A stretch of DNA of 64,000 bases from Diatrype stigma (GCA_022225965.2 JAKJXP020000010.1:248001-312000); one strand, 5' to 3'; numbered from the stretch's first letter, positions 47,937-58,762 are shown. Made by a program: numbers and translations. Notes: generated from the sequence alone by a model not told the origin.

Positions 47937-48829
47937 ATGACTCAGAAGAAGGCCCGCCCTGGAGCCAGGGGTCTACGAAAGGTAAAGACTGGGTGCCAAA
48001 CGTGCAAGTAGGTTTACGTCTTTCTCGGACTCGTCCCCCATGTCATGTATGTCTGTCTCCAAGGCAAGCCCGTATGTTAACCTGTATCCGCTTCCCTTTC
48101 TCTTTTCCCTCCTTCAAAAGGATCAGGCGTAAGAAATGTGATGAAGCCAGGCCGGCGTGTCTTCAATGCCGCCGCGCCAAGTGGCCATGCGACTTCGCCT
48201 CGAATACGCCGGGCACGGGCACGGCTGGTGCCGAAGCTGCCTGTGCAGAAGACACGAGACTCCTGATCGGCTTGAGAGCCTCGCCGACTGCAGTTCCCCA
48301 CGAGAACTTGGGGGACCTGGACTTGCAGCTACTGAGCTACTTCCGGCTCGTAACGGGGAAGGAATTTGCCCTGTTCTTCGACGATCCGGTATGGGAGGGC
48401 AGGGTGCTCCAGGTTTCACACGCAGAACCCACCATCCACCATGCATCCCTCGCCATCAGCGCTCTCAGCCTCGACCAAAACTCGGCTGGCGAGTTCTGGG
48501 GCCGCGGCGGTTCGAGACGGGTCTGCTCTGCCGCCGAATATGCTACCAAGCAGTACAGCCTGGCAATCCAGCGTCTCAACTTCTGCATGGAGAACCAATC
48601 CGTCCCCGAATGCGCCGAGGTCCTGATGCTGGGCATCCTCATGTTCATCCACCTCGAGTTCATGCGCGGGTACCAGGACATGGTGCTTGTGCACCTCCGC
48701 GGCGCCTTCGCGCTCCTCGAGAAGCTCAAGACGTTCATGTACAATACTGATTACCTCGATGCTGCTTTGGCGTTCATAAAGGCGCAAATGTGGGAACTTT
48801 CGCATTTTGGCGATTTGCGGCAGGGGTGA
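47937..48829 (+). CDS. Short Zn2Cys6 transcription factor, probably C-terminally truncated
   Basis: Exons 47937-48007 and 48121-48829 are joined by a 113-nt phase-2 intron (GTAGGT, branch GTTAAC, acceptor CAAAAG) that splits the zinc cluster: CQTCK/IRRKKCDEARPACLQC ending in WPC. This CX2CX6CX6CX2CX6C arrangement is textbook. The start MTQKKARPG is the only ATG before it. The 259-residue product contains the beginning of the fungal-specific regulatory domain (DLQLLSYFRLVTGKEFALFFDD, in part; HASLAISALS; EVLMLGILMFIHLEFMRGY) and then stops at FGDLRQG. Relatives of this type are commonly 400-600 residues, so roughly half the regulatory domain is absent. A convergent SDR gene begins 0.2 kb further on. 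Confidence 0.78.
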
Positions 48830-49039
48830 GCCGGTACTATAGAGATTGATTAGCATGTTATGTCATTTTTGCTATTGCAAGGCATGTATATTGGGGCGCA
48901 TCAAGTGGCATGGTATATCATGTGTGATGAGTAAGCTTGCCATTCCACTTCCAGCTCCGTATTAAAGCTAAAAATAATTACATACAACACCGTTTCGTCG
49001 AAATCACTAGCCCCTTCTTGCGAGAAGAGCACCAACGCT

Positions 49040-50119
49040 TCACAGAAATTTCTTGATCTCTTCCTCCGTCCAATCCCAAAGTCGCTCTCCAGTGTGCGGT
49101 TCCAACGGAAAAGGGGGAAACTCGTTGGAGAGCTTCCCCACGGGTTCGTAGAGCTGTCCGGATACTACCTGGTCCCTGGGCGTTCCGACGGCCCAGACAT
49201 GGTTCAGGGGTCCTTGCTCCGGGCGGAGGAATTTCCCAATATTCGGAAGCCAGACTACGAGCTTGTGCTGCAGAGGCAAGCTACCGATGAGAGACGTTTG
49301 GCTGACCCCAGGGTCGATGATGAGTGTGGTGATGGAAGGATACCGACGGGCCAGCTCTTGACCGTATAGTACGTTGGCGAGCTTGCTTTGGGCGTAGCGC
49401 ACAAAGGGGCCGAGGAACCAATAGTTCTGTTTTCAGTTCAGCAATAGCCAGCACCCCTCGTCGGAATGGTGGAGGGGAATTGATCTGTCTTCGCTGTTCT
49501 CCCACAACTTTACCTGCAAGCATGGTGTGGGGGGAGGCAGAAGGATGGGGGGAAAAGGGGATGGCGATTGATGACTTACCTGTGTAGTTTTAAGCTCGTC
49601 GAACATAATCCCATTGGGACGTGGCGCGAGCACGAAGGCCAAACTGCTCAAGATGACAATCCGCGCATCGCCACCCGGCCCCGACGCCGTCTTCTCAAGC
49701 AGGGGCAATAATTTGCGAATGAGCAGCGCGTGTCCCATGTGGTTGGTGCCGAACTGCAGCTCGTAGCCGTCCTTGGTCAGGCCCACCGGCTTAGCCATGA
49801 CCCCGGCATTCGCGACGAGGACGTCGAGGCGGGATTCGCGGGCGAGCAGCGCGTCAGCCGTCTGCCTGACCGCCTCCAGGCTGGTCAGGTCGCACGGCAG
49901 AAATTCGAGCTCCGTGCTGCTTCCGCTGTCGCGGACCTCCCGCCTGATGGCCTCGGCGGCCTTCTCCTGCCGCCCGGTGAAGCAGATCCGCGCTGGGTTG
50001 CGTTTTGCGAGGTGGCTGATCGCCAACGCGCCCAGGCCTGCGGTGCCTCCGGTCAGGAGGATGACTTTGCCGGTCAGCTCCGGGATGTCCCTTTCTGGGT
50101 CGAAATCGAATTCCGGCAT
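49040..50119 (-). CDS. Short-chain dehydrogenase/reductase, WWOX/retinol-dehydrogenase-like
   Basis: Exons 50119-49580 and 49426-49040 are joined by a 153-nt phase-0 intron (GTAAGT..AAACAG); 308 residues. The NAD(P) motif is LLTGGTAGLG, followed by FTGR, DLTSLEAVR, LVANAGVM and FGTNHMGHALLI. The catalytic Ser is in VILSSLA and the catalytic YxxxK is complete in YAQSKLAN after the intron. PGVSQTSL follows, as in related fungal enzymes. It should be catalytically active, with a small ketone, aldehyde or alcohol substrate that cannot be named. Its gene converges on the truncated Zn2Cys6 factor. Confidence 0.88.
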
Positions 50120-50918
50120 GGTGTATCCTATAATACTATGACTAGGTCACGGAAGGCTTCAAACCTTCTCTCGTTTCACGGCTTAGAGGCGGAAGATAGA
50201 GGATAATTTGTTGATGAAGACATTCAAGAGGGATAAGCCTTTCAGCTCCGCGGGCTGACGGAGAGGCAGCATGGGCTGTAGTTTTATATCCATTTCCATT
50301 GTTAGCGTCTCCACTGTGCTCACTATAATCCTCAAACAAGTCCCCTTGCAATTATGCGGCACAGCAGACATAGGTTGAATTATGGGCAGGATCCCGCTTT
50401 TCTTCATTCTATAATTGCCGTGTTCAAGAATAGAAGCCTAGTCGATCGGAACGGTGCGACGAAACTATCCGACCCTCCCCCTATATCCAAGTGTGAACTA
50501 CTTTACAGACCTGTCTTATTGCCAGTAATCAACAATCATGACGTGGGGAACGAGTGTTACTTAGAACTACGTCTTTATAGGGAGTTTACTTACACGGGTT
50601 GTAAAACAAATAAAAAAACGAGATACGCAATGCCCCACGGTTGGTTTTCTAAAAAGATCACAGAGGTCCTACCGGATAAAACGAACGATATGGATCAAAC
50701 TAATTCACTTCGTGCTCATAGCTCATTGGATATAACGTTTCCCACGGACAGGATAACCTCAGTCAGACCTGAGCAGCTGATTAAGACCCGAGTGTTCTCA
50801 ACCCATTCAGTGTATATTATCGGTACATGCTTAATGATAGATACAGGCCCTGAGAACATTGTCTCTCTCCTTCCAAAACCGCCGATACGCCTCCACCTTG
50901 TCCGTATCCTTTCGACGA
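50120..50918. other. Intergenic region; includes conserved 3' flank of paralogue A
   Basis: About 0.8 kb between the SDR promoter and the end of paralogue A. Its right part (about 50716-50918) resembles the downstream flank of paralogue C. A plus-strand frame of 196 codons (50354-50944) has no domain and overlaps the paralogue A exon; I do not call it. Confidence 0.5.
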
Positions 50919-51615
50919 TCACAGCATCTGACTGCAAGAAATGAGAGCTATGGCAACGACGGCCACCAACACAGCAAAGGGCATGTAACGTCCGATCTCG
51001 TCCAGAAATTTGTTCACGAAGACCTCTTTCATCCGCTGGCACACCAGTTCCTTGAGTGCCTCGGAATCCTCCCCCAGCCTCCTGATGTCCTGCGCGTGTC
51101 TCTCTCGCTTCGCCATCTGGTCCCTTGCCGCCGCCAGCTCGTGGTCTCGGGGCCCCAGCTGGAGAGCTTCGGCGTTCCCAACCAGCATCAGAAAGGTCTC
51201 AAGGTTAGCCCAGCGCTGCAAAACGTCCTGGAGTTCCTGGACTTCTTGCATGATCTCTTGATAGTGCCGCTCAGCGCCGTGTTGCAGGGCTTCCACGGCG
51301 GCATCGATAAGTTGCGCGTCCGGCTGCTCGCCCAGTTGCTCAAACACGTCGCCACCGTTGTCGATCATGGCGATCAGGTAGTCTGTTGCGTACCCTCTCG
51401 ATCGTCCATCCGCCAGTCTCACGTCGCCGTTGTCCTGAGCTCCACGGTGGAGTTGCTCCTGCTAATCAATCACGCATTAGTTGAGCCACGACTTTGGAAG
51501 CGCTGCTCTGATTGATTTTTGGTTTGGTGGTAATTCTGGGAGGGATGAAATGGCATTGGATTGGTTGGTTGGTTGTACTTACGGCATTATCCAGGCGAGC
51601 ACTTTCGTGAGGCAT
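50919..51615 (-). CDS. Paralogue A: small coiled-coil protein with C-terminal membrane anchor
   Basis: Not a family I recognise. Exons 51615-51583 (MPHESARLDNA) and 51458-50919 are joined by a 124-nt phase-0 intron (GTAAGT..TTAGCAG); 190 residues. After a short acidic/polar N-terminus comes GRSRGYATDYLIAMIDN at residues 29-45, the divergent counterpart of the GDRF..LAMVDNRV motif of paralogues B and C. A long amphipathic helical region follows (LIDAAVEALQ, EIMQEVQELQDVLQRW, then a basic stretch MAKRERHAQDIRRL). The protein ends in a hydrophobic segment (MPFAVLVAVVAIALISC) followed by SQML, so it is probably tail-anchored in a membrane with the coiled coil in the cytosol. Gene A is inverted relative to B and C. 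Confidence 0.75.
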
Positions 51616-53100
51616 CGTGTAGATAGAGTTAGTGGCTTTGCAATGTGAAGATGACCTTTTTATCCGATATTTTCGCTGATGACGATGGTGAAGTCTTATT
51701 TTTGATTATGTGTTGTATTCAGGATGGATTTGAGGGTGGATGAGTGGTGCTGAATTGTGTACCTTGGTTGCGGTAAGGGTGCGGGAAAAGTGAAAGCAAA
51801 ACAAGAGTCAGTTGAGGACAATAGGGCAAGTGTTATCGCTCAAAAGATAATCAATAAATTCAATTTATATATTAGGTACCTGCCTACAACATGACAATTT
51901 TCTGAGATTCGATTAATGACTTGATTATTCGACTTGACAAATTGTATTGCGGATAAGCAGTACATATATGAATATGGAACAGCAAGCAGAACAAAAGCGG
52001 AAAAACATATTGCATTATTGCGACACTTGCGGTAACAAGAACCCCCCATTTATGAACAGTGTCACGCAATGATCTAGTGATCTTCCTATCTACCTATGTA
52101 TAAGTTTTCCTGCTTGCCATGCACGTGCTGTAGCAGCTATGCAACTTGCAGCCCAATCCTCTCAGATCGTACTTCGCAACAACATTGCCGGAAAGGAAAA
52201 CCACGAGCTTTCATAGCACTGGAAGACGACTCGTCATCATCAGTACCTAGGTAGGGATACGCGTTGAACGGTAACTTGGAACTGCTACCATACCAACAAG
52301 ATGTATTAGGCTCTCTCTGCTCCTATCGCCCAGGTTTTCCTGAGCAATCTGTGTTGCCGAGTTGGTATCAATAACAAATATAGCTAAAAGAGCTTGAGCA
52401 CTCCAACTAGATATCTCTATCCTCGCTGATTATCTTGTAGCTAGCCTACCAAATCTATGTACCTATAAAGTCAGTGGTCAAGAGAAGGAAATGATGACCA
52501 TGGTCGTATAGTGTTTTATTTAGATATGTTTATCCATATGTGTCATGCTTTCGAAAAGAAGCCATCGTATTATTAAGAATACCCTTTATCTATGCATACA
52601 TTCATACCCTAATCCCTAATAGTATCTGTGTCTGGTACTAGAATACATGGTACTTCGTTTGTGCCTTGTTATTGGACATAAGGAATTCCCCAGAATCACA
52701 ACACACCTTGTTGCTAAGCAACTCCTGATGCCTCAGGAGTGTGCTAATCCTCTACACTACAAATTATTCAACCAAGGTACCTTTCAACCCAATGGCTAAT
52801 TATGATTGGCTTGAAGAATTTTTTGAAATTCTGATCTGGGCTTACAGCCCATTTGCACCTCGAACACAACGGTACCTAGATCACTCCCATCCAATCACTC
52901 CCGTTTACAATCAGTAACCCTCCTCCTGCCCTTCAAAAACCTATTCAAGCCCGCTTCCTCCCTGCACACAACCCTCCTCAACTTCATTTCCCCCCATACA
53001 CATCCACCTCTGGCCTTCATATCTGGCCTGCAGCTTTGGTCTACAGCGTGTAAGTGATTTCGATTTGACCCCATCTTCAATATTATTGTGTTCTTCTGAT

Positions 53101-53315
53101 TCTTGCACCCATATCCATCACTTCCACCCATCTCTTCTTCCCATTTCTTCCTCCCATTTCTTTCTTCCATCTCTTTTTTCCATCTTTTGCGTTCGTTACT
53201 GCCATCCATCTCTTCCAACCATTACTTCCACCCATTTCTTCCCACCCATCCCTTCCATCCATCACTTCCACCCATCTTTTCCCATCCATTTCTTCCATCC
53301 ATCTCTTCTTATCTT
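53101..53315. repeat. Degenerate CCATCYMTTTCTTC-like tandem repeat
   Basis: Approximately 14-16-nt units rich in CCATC, TTCTTCC and TTCCA recur with variation over about 215 bp. The tract is strongly pyrimidine-biased on the plus strand and opens long meaningless Ser/His/Phe and Met/Glu/Gly frames. Confidence 0.75.
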
Positions 53316-53465
53316 GATATGTACGTACCTGATTACCACATATTTGAGCCTTCGTTGGTACCTTTGTACATCCATAGGTACCTTACTCTGTACATCCCAC
53401 TTCCAATTCCCTAACGACCTGCTTCTACCCCCCATTCTTCCATCATTCGTCTCAATGTTTATCAT

Positions 53466-53530
53466 CCTTCCACCTTCCACCTTCCATCTTCCATCTTCCA
53501 TCTTCCATCTTCCATCTTCCATCTTCCATC
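53466..53530. repeat. CTTCCAT heptamer tandem repeat
   Basis: Nine consecutive units, the first ones CTTCCAC and the rest CTTCCAT, lie 100 bp upstream of paralogue B. Confidence 0.9.
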
Positions 53531-53629
53531 CGACCTCCTCACCCAATTCCTCGACTGGCGTGAAATCTAGCTGACCGCACGCGACAATATTCAGTTAGGG
53601 CAAGCAGCCGAGACCTGCTTCGCGGTGCA

Positions 53630-54961
53630 ATGGAGCCCGAGACGCCACCTCCCGCCTACCCCAATGGGCCTCTGGTAAGTCCGTCAGTTTCCAGCCTTGT
53701 CTTCCTTCCCACGACAACAGCTCTGCCTGCCAATCGCCCCAGCCCCCCATAAAACAGCCCAAAGACGAGGCCGTCTCGGGGGTCCCCCATCAATCGTGCT
53801 CATGCATACGCGGTTACCAGGCTCTTCAGCCAACTTCGCCTACTTTGTGGGGAAGGGTAGCCGCCCTTGCAGCGTTGATACATGGTCCCCCATGATGATG
53901 GTGTAGTCGCCCTGCAAAGGGTGACTGCTTAATGGGTCATCTCCGAACAGCCAGCCACAGTGGGTCTCGGCATAGACGGAGTTGGGGTGCTGGGGTCAGC
54001 GGCTCGATGATAGTGTGACTCCTTTTGGATACAGGCTGGCGGCCTGTCCTTACCTCTGAGGGGCAGGTTTGCATGTGGATTGCGTTAATGCCAGGCGAAT
54101 CTAAGTAAGCGCGGTTCTCGTAGCGCGAGGAGATCTTTCGTGTTCCTGGCAGGGCCCCCTGGTATTGCATTACTTAACGGCGACCTCGCCTGCGTGCGAG
54201 GGTCTGGACATTATATCGGGTATCCGATGCGGGGGCTGTTGGCTTATAGGATGCTCAAGTGTCGACTTACTCAGTGGGAATCAGTGGGGTTTCCTTTACT
54301 GACTGGACTTTGAAGGCAGGTGAAGAGGCAGATGAAGAGCCGGATCAGCAGGCCCCCATACGGTCGCCCCCCGTCGACCCCCATGAACGCATCAACATAG
54401 ATGCTGTGAGTAGATTTTCCTCACCACCTCAGACTAATCTGCATGTTACTGAGCTAACGTAATCTCTTCAAGCGCAACCGCTTGACTGGACGCAACGAAA
54501 CTAGATTCACGGCCAACCTAGGAGAAATGGGCGATCGCTTCGTGAACTATCGGCCTGAAGACGGACTCGCTATGGTGGACAATCGTGTCCAAAGGGTTTT
54601 GGAAGTCTTGAACATACTGGCAGCCGACACCCAGGTTCTCCAAGACCAGATCGAAGATGTCGCAGACACCATGCACAGAATCACAGCCAAGCTCAACGAT
54701 GAAGACAAGTGGCAACATATTGACAGGGAGATTGAAGGCTTGCGAATTATGATGGACGCCGGGCTGTGTGAGCTAGAGGCAACGTTCGAAAAGACTCGTT
54801 CACAAAGTGAGAAGACTCTGTCACAACGCGAGGAGAGTCTGTTACAACGCGAGGAGAAGGTTCTACAACTCGAGAACTCCATCGGATCAATGGCCCTGTT
54901 CACGGTCATTGTGGTCTGTGCTGCTGGATGCTATTGGGCGTACTGCATGGCATACTGGTAG
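53630..54961 (+). CDS. Paralogue B: small coiled-coil protein with C-terminal membrane anchor
   Basis: Proposed exons are 53630-53674 (MEPETPPPAYPNGPL), 54316-54405 and 54473-54961, all phase 0; about 207 residues. The second intron (67 nt, GTGAGT, branch GCTAAC, acceptor TTCAAG) is clear. The first intron, 641 nt, is long and its acceptor (branch ACTGAC, acceptor TTGAAG) is only probable. The motif GDRFVNYRPEDGLAMVDNRV occupies residues 65-84 and closely matches paralogue C. It is followed by a helical region and a heptad-like segment with three repeats of the form LSQREESLLQREE, then a terminal hydrophobic helix (MALFTVIVVCAAGCYWAYC) ending AYW. The unconnected middle exon encodes an acidic, Pro-rich stretch. 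Function unknown; topology as a tail-anchored protein is inferred. Confidence 0.7.
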
Positions 54962-55567
54962 TGGTCCTTGGTGTGGTGATCAACGCTTAGGCAGGAAGAG
55001 CATCAAGTAGGAGCATGGCGTTAATAATAAGACTTCTTCATTACTAGGAAGATTTTTCCGTATCACATGCAATACCAACTTTCATCGTACTTACTGTTCC
55101 CGAATTTGAATGGGCATGGTTGAATCAAGTCCCCGAACTTGATATATTGTCTGGTTTGATGCTGAGGGTGTTCCAGTAGCATAGTGGGACATATATCTCA
55201 TTGTGGCCTACGTACAAACCAAATAACGTAAACAAACCACATCTTATGCCCAGGTACCTATTTAATAAGTTATCAGTTAAACCTGTGAAAATTGCAAGCC
55301 GCAGGTATTTTCCCACTTGATACCTGTACCTACATGTATGTACCTGCAAACCACTCATTGCCTAACTTCTCAATGTATTTAATTGCTATGGTTTTGTACA
55401 TTCTTTTCTCTCTCCTTTAGTTTCTCTTCAGTCCGTATTGGGATCTAACTATTGTATCATCCAGCACCACTACCCGCCCCCGGAATATCCCGAACGCAAC
55501 AACTTTACAAAGCTTAGCCATCGTCATCACCAAGTAAAACCGGAGAAAAGACCAATTCAACGTTTCT
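54962..55567. other. Intergenic region between paralogues B and C
   Basis: Contains the 3' flank of B and the promoter of C; AT-rich from about 55020 to 55450. I see no other gene. Confidence 0.6.
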
Positions 55568-56360
55568 ATGGATCGCCAACGCATTTACACAACGCCTGAC
55601 GTCGTCGAGGGACCCGGCGGAGGTGTTCGACTGGATGGTAGCGTAAGTACAATCAACTGGCCAATTCTAACTCTATGAGAACCATTTTCCAAACCCAAAA
55701 TACATTACAATAATGTTTCCCTATCCGTACTTTGGTTTGACTAACGCAAACAATCCTTTCCTGGCTGTTCAGCACGAGCGCCTCGAAGGCCATGACATCC
55801 GGTACATTGGAGACGTTAATTCGATGGGAGATCGGTTCAAAGCCTACCGACCGGAGGACCAGCTCGCCATGGTCGACAACCGTGTCGACATGGTGGACAC
55901 GAAGTTGGAGCACCTAGGCAGAGAAGTTAGCGCTGCCCTAGATCAGCAGCAGCAGTACAGCTACACGAACTACCAGAGGCTCCTAGACGCGCTAGACAAG
56001 ATCAACCACCAAGCCAAAAACCTCTACGGTAATCTCCGAGAGCAGCGCAAGGCGGACACTGCCCAGGCGGTCCGGATGGCGGGGCTAGAAAGAAAGGCGC
56101 AGGAGCTCGAACGCAAGGAGCAGGAGCTCAAGAAAGCCAAGGAGGGGCTTAAGGAACTCAGCGAACAAGTGCGGGAGCTCAAGGAAGCCAAGGAAGAGCT
56201 CAAGCAACTCAAAGGACAGGCGCGGGAGCGAGAGGACGAGGACAGGGTGGTGGACGAAATGCTGGCCTGGCTCGGAACTGCGGTGTTGCTTACTTGTTTG
56301 GCGATATTCTCCATCTTTGTGATCTACAAAGTTGGCCAGGTTGTGTTCCAGATGCTGTAA
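55568..56360 (+). CDS. Paralogue C: small coiled-coil protein with C-terminal membrane anchor
   Basis: Exons 55568-55642 (starting MDRQRIYTTPDVVEGPGGG) and 55773-56360 are joined by a 130-nt phase-0 intron (GTAAGT, branch GACTAAC, acceptor TGTTCAG); 220 residues. The motif GDRFKAYRPEDQLAMVDNRV lies at residues 44-63. From about residue 95 to 185 the sequence is an extended Lys/Glu/Leu coiled coil with regular units such as KELSEQVRELKEAKEEL. The last 30 residues form a hydrophobic anchor (AVLLTCLAIFSIFVIYKVG) ending FQML, similar to the SQML end of paralogue A. No signal peptide is present, so a tail-anchored topology is likely. Function unknown. It converges on chorismate synthase. Confidence 0.78.
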
Positions 56361-56821
56361 TCATTGAAAAGGTACGGACGAGGGGGGAGGGGGGGGTGGT
56401 TGTACCGGCCGTTGCGGAAGGCACTCGGAGACAACTGTTTCATGACCAATACCGGTCACCAAGGGTTCAATATAACACACCAAAAGCCTTGGGAGAATCG
56501 TCCAGTTTGACCGAGGTCATATCCGACGTGCTGTGGGCACAAAGGAGTAGTTGATTGCATCTTTATCGCTTTTAGGCGTCAGGACTTCTGTTATCTTTTG
56601 CTTAAAAGCAGCCGTTAATCGTCCAAAAGGCACTGCGTATTCCACGCCCTTATATTCTGGTTTCTTTCCCAAATGGACTCCTTATAACCATGCGATTCTA
56701 GGTAACACTCGTCTTCTCCTTCCCTCTCCCCCCCCCGTGTATTTTTGGCTCTTTATATATTTCCCTTTCCCTTCCCCTCTCTCCCACCCTTTCTTTCTTC
56801 TGTCCTTCCTCTCTCGTCAAC
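56361..56821. other. Intergenic region; conserved 3' flank of paralogue C
   Basis: The first 190 bp resemble the downstream flank of paralogue A. The remainder is pyrimidine-rich and leads into the 3' end of chorismate synthase. Confidence 0.55.
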
Positions 56822-58128
56822 CTAACTCCGCGAGATGCCATGCTCGCCGCCGGGCGGCACCGTCTGCCGCAGCGGCGGCAGGTGGCGGCGGGCCTCGTGG
56901 CGGGCCATCTGCTGCATCAGCGCGTCCATGACGACCAGGGCGGCCATGGCCTCGACGATGGGGACGGCGCGCGGGACGACGCAGGGGTCGTGGCGGCCCT
57001 TGGCGGCCAGCACGCCCTCGGACGAGCCGTCGTACGTGGCCGTCGTCTGCGCCTGGCTGATGGTCGCGGGCGGCTTGAACGCCGTCCGGAAGTAGACGGG
57101 CGCGCCGTTGGAGATGCCGCCCTGGACGCCGCCCGAGTTGTTCGTCTTGGTCGTCAGCACCGGCCGCCCGGGCAGGCCGCCGTTAGCATCGGCTGCTGCT
57201 GCTGCTGCTGTTTCCGGCGCGCGGATGAAGGCGTCGTTGTGGATCGAGCCGGGGACCTCGCAGCCGCCGAAGCCGGAGCCGAACTCGAAGCCCTTGGTGG
57301 CGGGGATGCTCAGCATGGCGTGGGCGAGCTCGGCCTCGAGCTTGTCGAAGCAGGGCTCGCCGAGGCCGCTGGGCAGGTTGCGGATGACGCAGGTGACGGT
57401 GCCGCCGATGCTGTCGTCGCGCTCCTTGAAGCCGGCGATGTACTCGGCCATCTCGCGGGACTTGTCCTCGTCGGGGCAGCGGACGGGCAGGAACTTGTCG
57501 ACCGTCTGCCGGTCGATCGTGTCGATCAGCCGGATGAAGTCCGGGTTCTGGCTCGGCGACGGGTGGGCGGCCGTCGGCGGGAACAGGTGCACGGACCCGA
57601 CGGACGCCACGAAGGCGGTGATCTCGACGCCGTACGCCAGCCGCAGGTACTTCTCGGCGATGGCGCCGGCGGCCACGCGGCCGATGGTCTCCCGCGCGGA
57701 GCTCCGGCCGCCGCCGCTGCTCGCCTTGACGCCGTACTTCTCCAGGTAGGTCCAGTCGGCGTGGCTGGGCCGCGGGTACAGGTCCATGGTCGAGTTGCCG
57801 TAGTCCTTGGGCCGCTGGTCCTCGTTCTGGACGATGAGGCCGATGGGCGTGCCGAGGGTGACGCCGAACTCGGTTCCGGACTGGATCACGACCCGGTCCT
57901 TCTCATTGCGCGGCGTCGTAATGCTGCTCTGGCCCGGCCTGCGGCGGGTCATCTGCGGCTGTATGTCGTCCTCGGTGAGCTCCATGCCCGGCGGGCAGCC
58001 ATCAACGATGCATCCTACGGATCGGCAGTGCGACTCGCCGTAGCTAGGTCATGTCAGCAGCGCAATATTAGATATATCCCAGGGTGTACATACGTGGTTA
58101 CTCTGAATGCTTTGCCGAAGGTCGACAT
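56822..58128 (-). CDS. ARO2: Chorismate synthase
   Basis: Last step of the shikimate pathway: converts 5-enolpyruvylshikimate-3-phosphate to chorismate with reduced FMN. Exon 1 is 58128-58094 ([11 protein letters not shown]) and exon 2 is 58043-56822, with a 50-nt phase-2 intron (GTATGT..CCTAG); 418 residues, the normal fungal length. The three family signatures are present: [19 protein letters not shown] directly after the intron, [18 protein letters not shown] near residue 125, and [20 protein letters not shown] near the C-terminus. [11 protein letters not shown], typical of the family, precedes it. An Ala-rich insert ([12 protein letters not shown]) is a local oddity. Fungal enzymes are usually bifunctional with their own NADPH-flavin reductase activity; that is family knowledge. 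The gene is head to head with the lipoate ligase gene. Confidence 0.95.
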
Positions 58129-58762
58129 GGTTCTCCCAATATTCACTGAATTGGCCTGCTCAAGGGACGTAAATAATGCCTAGTCAGGTTACGACCGATA
58201 TAAAAGCGGTGTATATGTTGTAGGACAGCCGTAAAAATGTACCTTAGTTATCCTACTGGTCGTTGTGAGTCACGTCCAGGTATAAGTATGATATCAGAAT
58301 TCCGATGGCTTTTGCATCGTCGATAAAAGATCGAATAGTGGGGGATAAGGGGATAAGCTCTCCGATTGTAGGCCCCTCCAGACTAACTATAGACAGACCC
58401 CTCAGCCCCTCCAGACCCGGCCCCTACAGACCCTGCAGATGGGCTGCAGGGGGGCGATGGTAAGGTGGGGAGGGGAGTACCCCGCCAATGGCATATCTTC
58501 TCGGTGTGATGACTAAATAGGTTATCTCCTAAATGCATATCTAGATATCTTTCAATGCAAGGCTGACATTTTCAGTCATCCATGCATCTCAACATTCTCA
58601 TGCTAAGGTTCATATGAAATCTGGTTTAATCAGTTTATTTATAGTCCTCTGAATATCTTGAAAATTTATTTTTATGCTCAGTATGGCGGGATGATCATGT
58701 GTTGCCATCTTCCTATGTCAGGTACCATCAGCTGAATAAAAATCGGGAACAAAAAGGGGGCA
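58129..58762. other. Divergent promoter region, chorismate synthase / lipoate ligase
   Basis: Upstream DNA of two metabolic genes read in opposite directions. A run of GACCCCTC/AGACC-type direct repeats lies at 58375-58440. No coding exon is seen. Confidence 0.6.

Larger units (their letters stand above)
51616..53629. other. Intergenic region with pyrimidine-rich tandem repeats
   Basis: Promoter of paralogue A on the left and upstream DNA of paralogue B on the right. AT-rich from 51830 to 52080. From 53100 to 53315 the sequence is a degenerate CCATCCATYTCTTCC-type tandem repeat, and a purer 7-nt repeat follows at 53466-53530. The frames through these repeats are low complexity. Confidence 0.55.

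Noticed and set aside
50354..50944. A 196-codon plus-strand frame between the SDR and paralogue A
   Set aside because: It starts with an ATG but has no domain or supporting context, and overlaps the coding end of paralogue A in antisense.
53065..53574. A 169-codon Ser/His/Pro/Phe-rich frame
   Set aside because: Low-complexity translation of the pyrimidine-rich tandem repeats, with no coding features.
56840..58183. A 447-codon plus-strand frame over chorismate synthase
   Set aside because: Composition typical of an antisense shadow of GC-rich coding DNA; the minus strand encodes all three chorismate synthase signatures.
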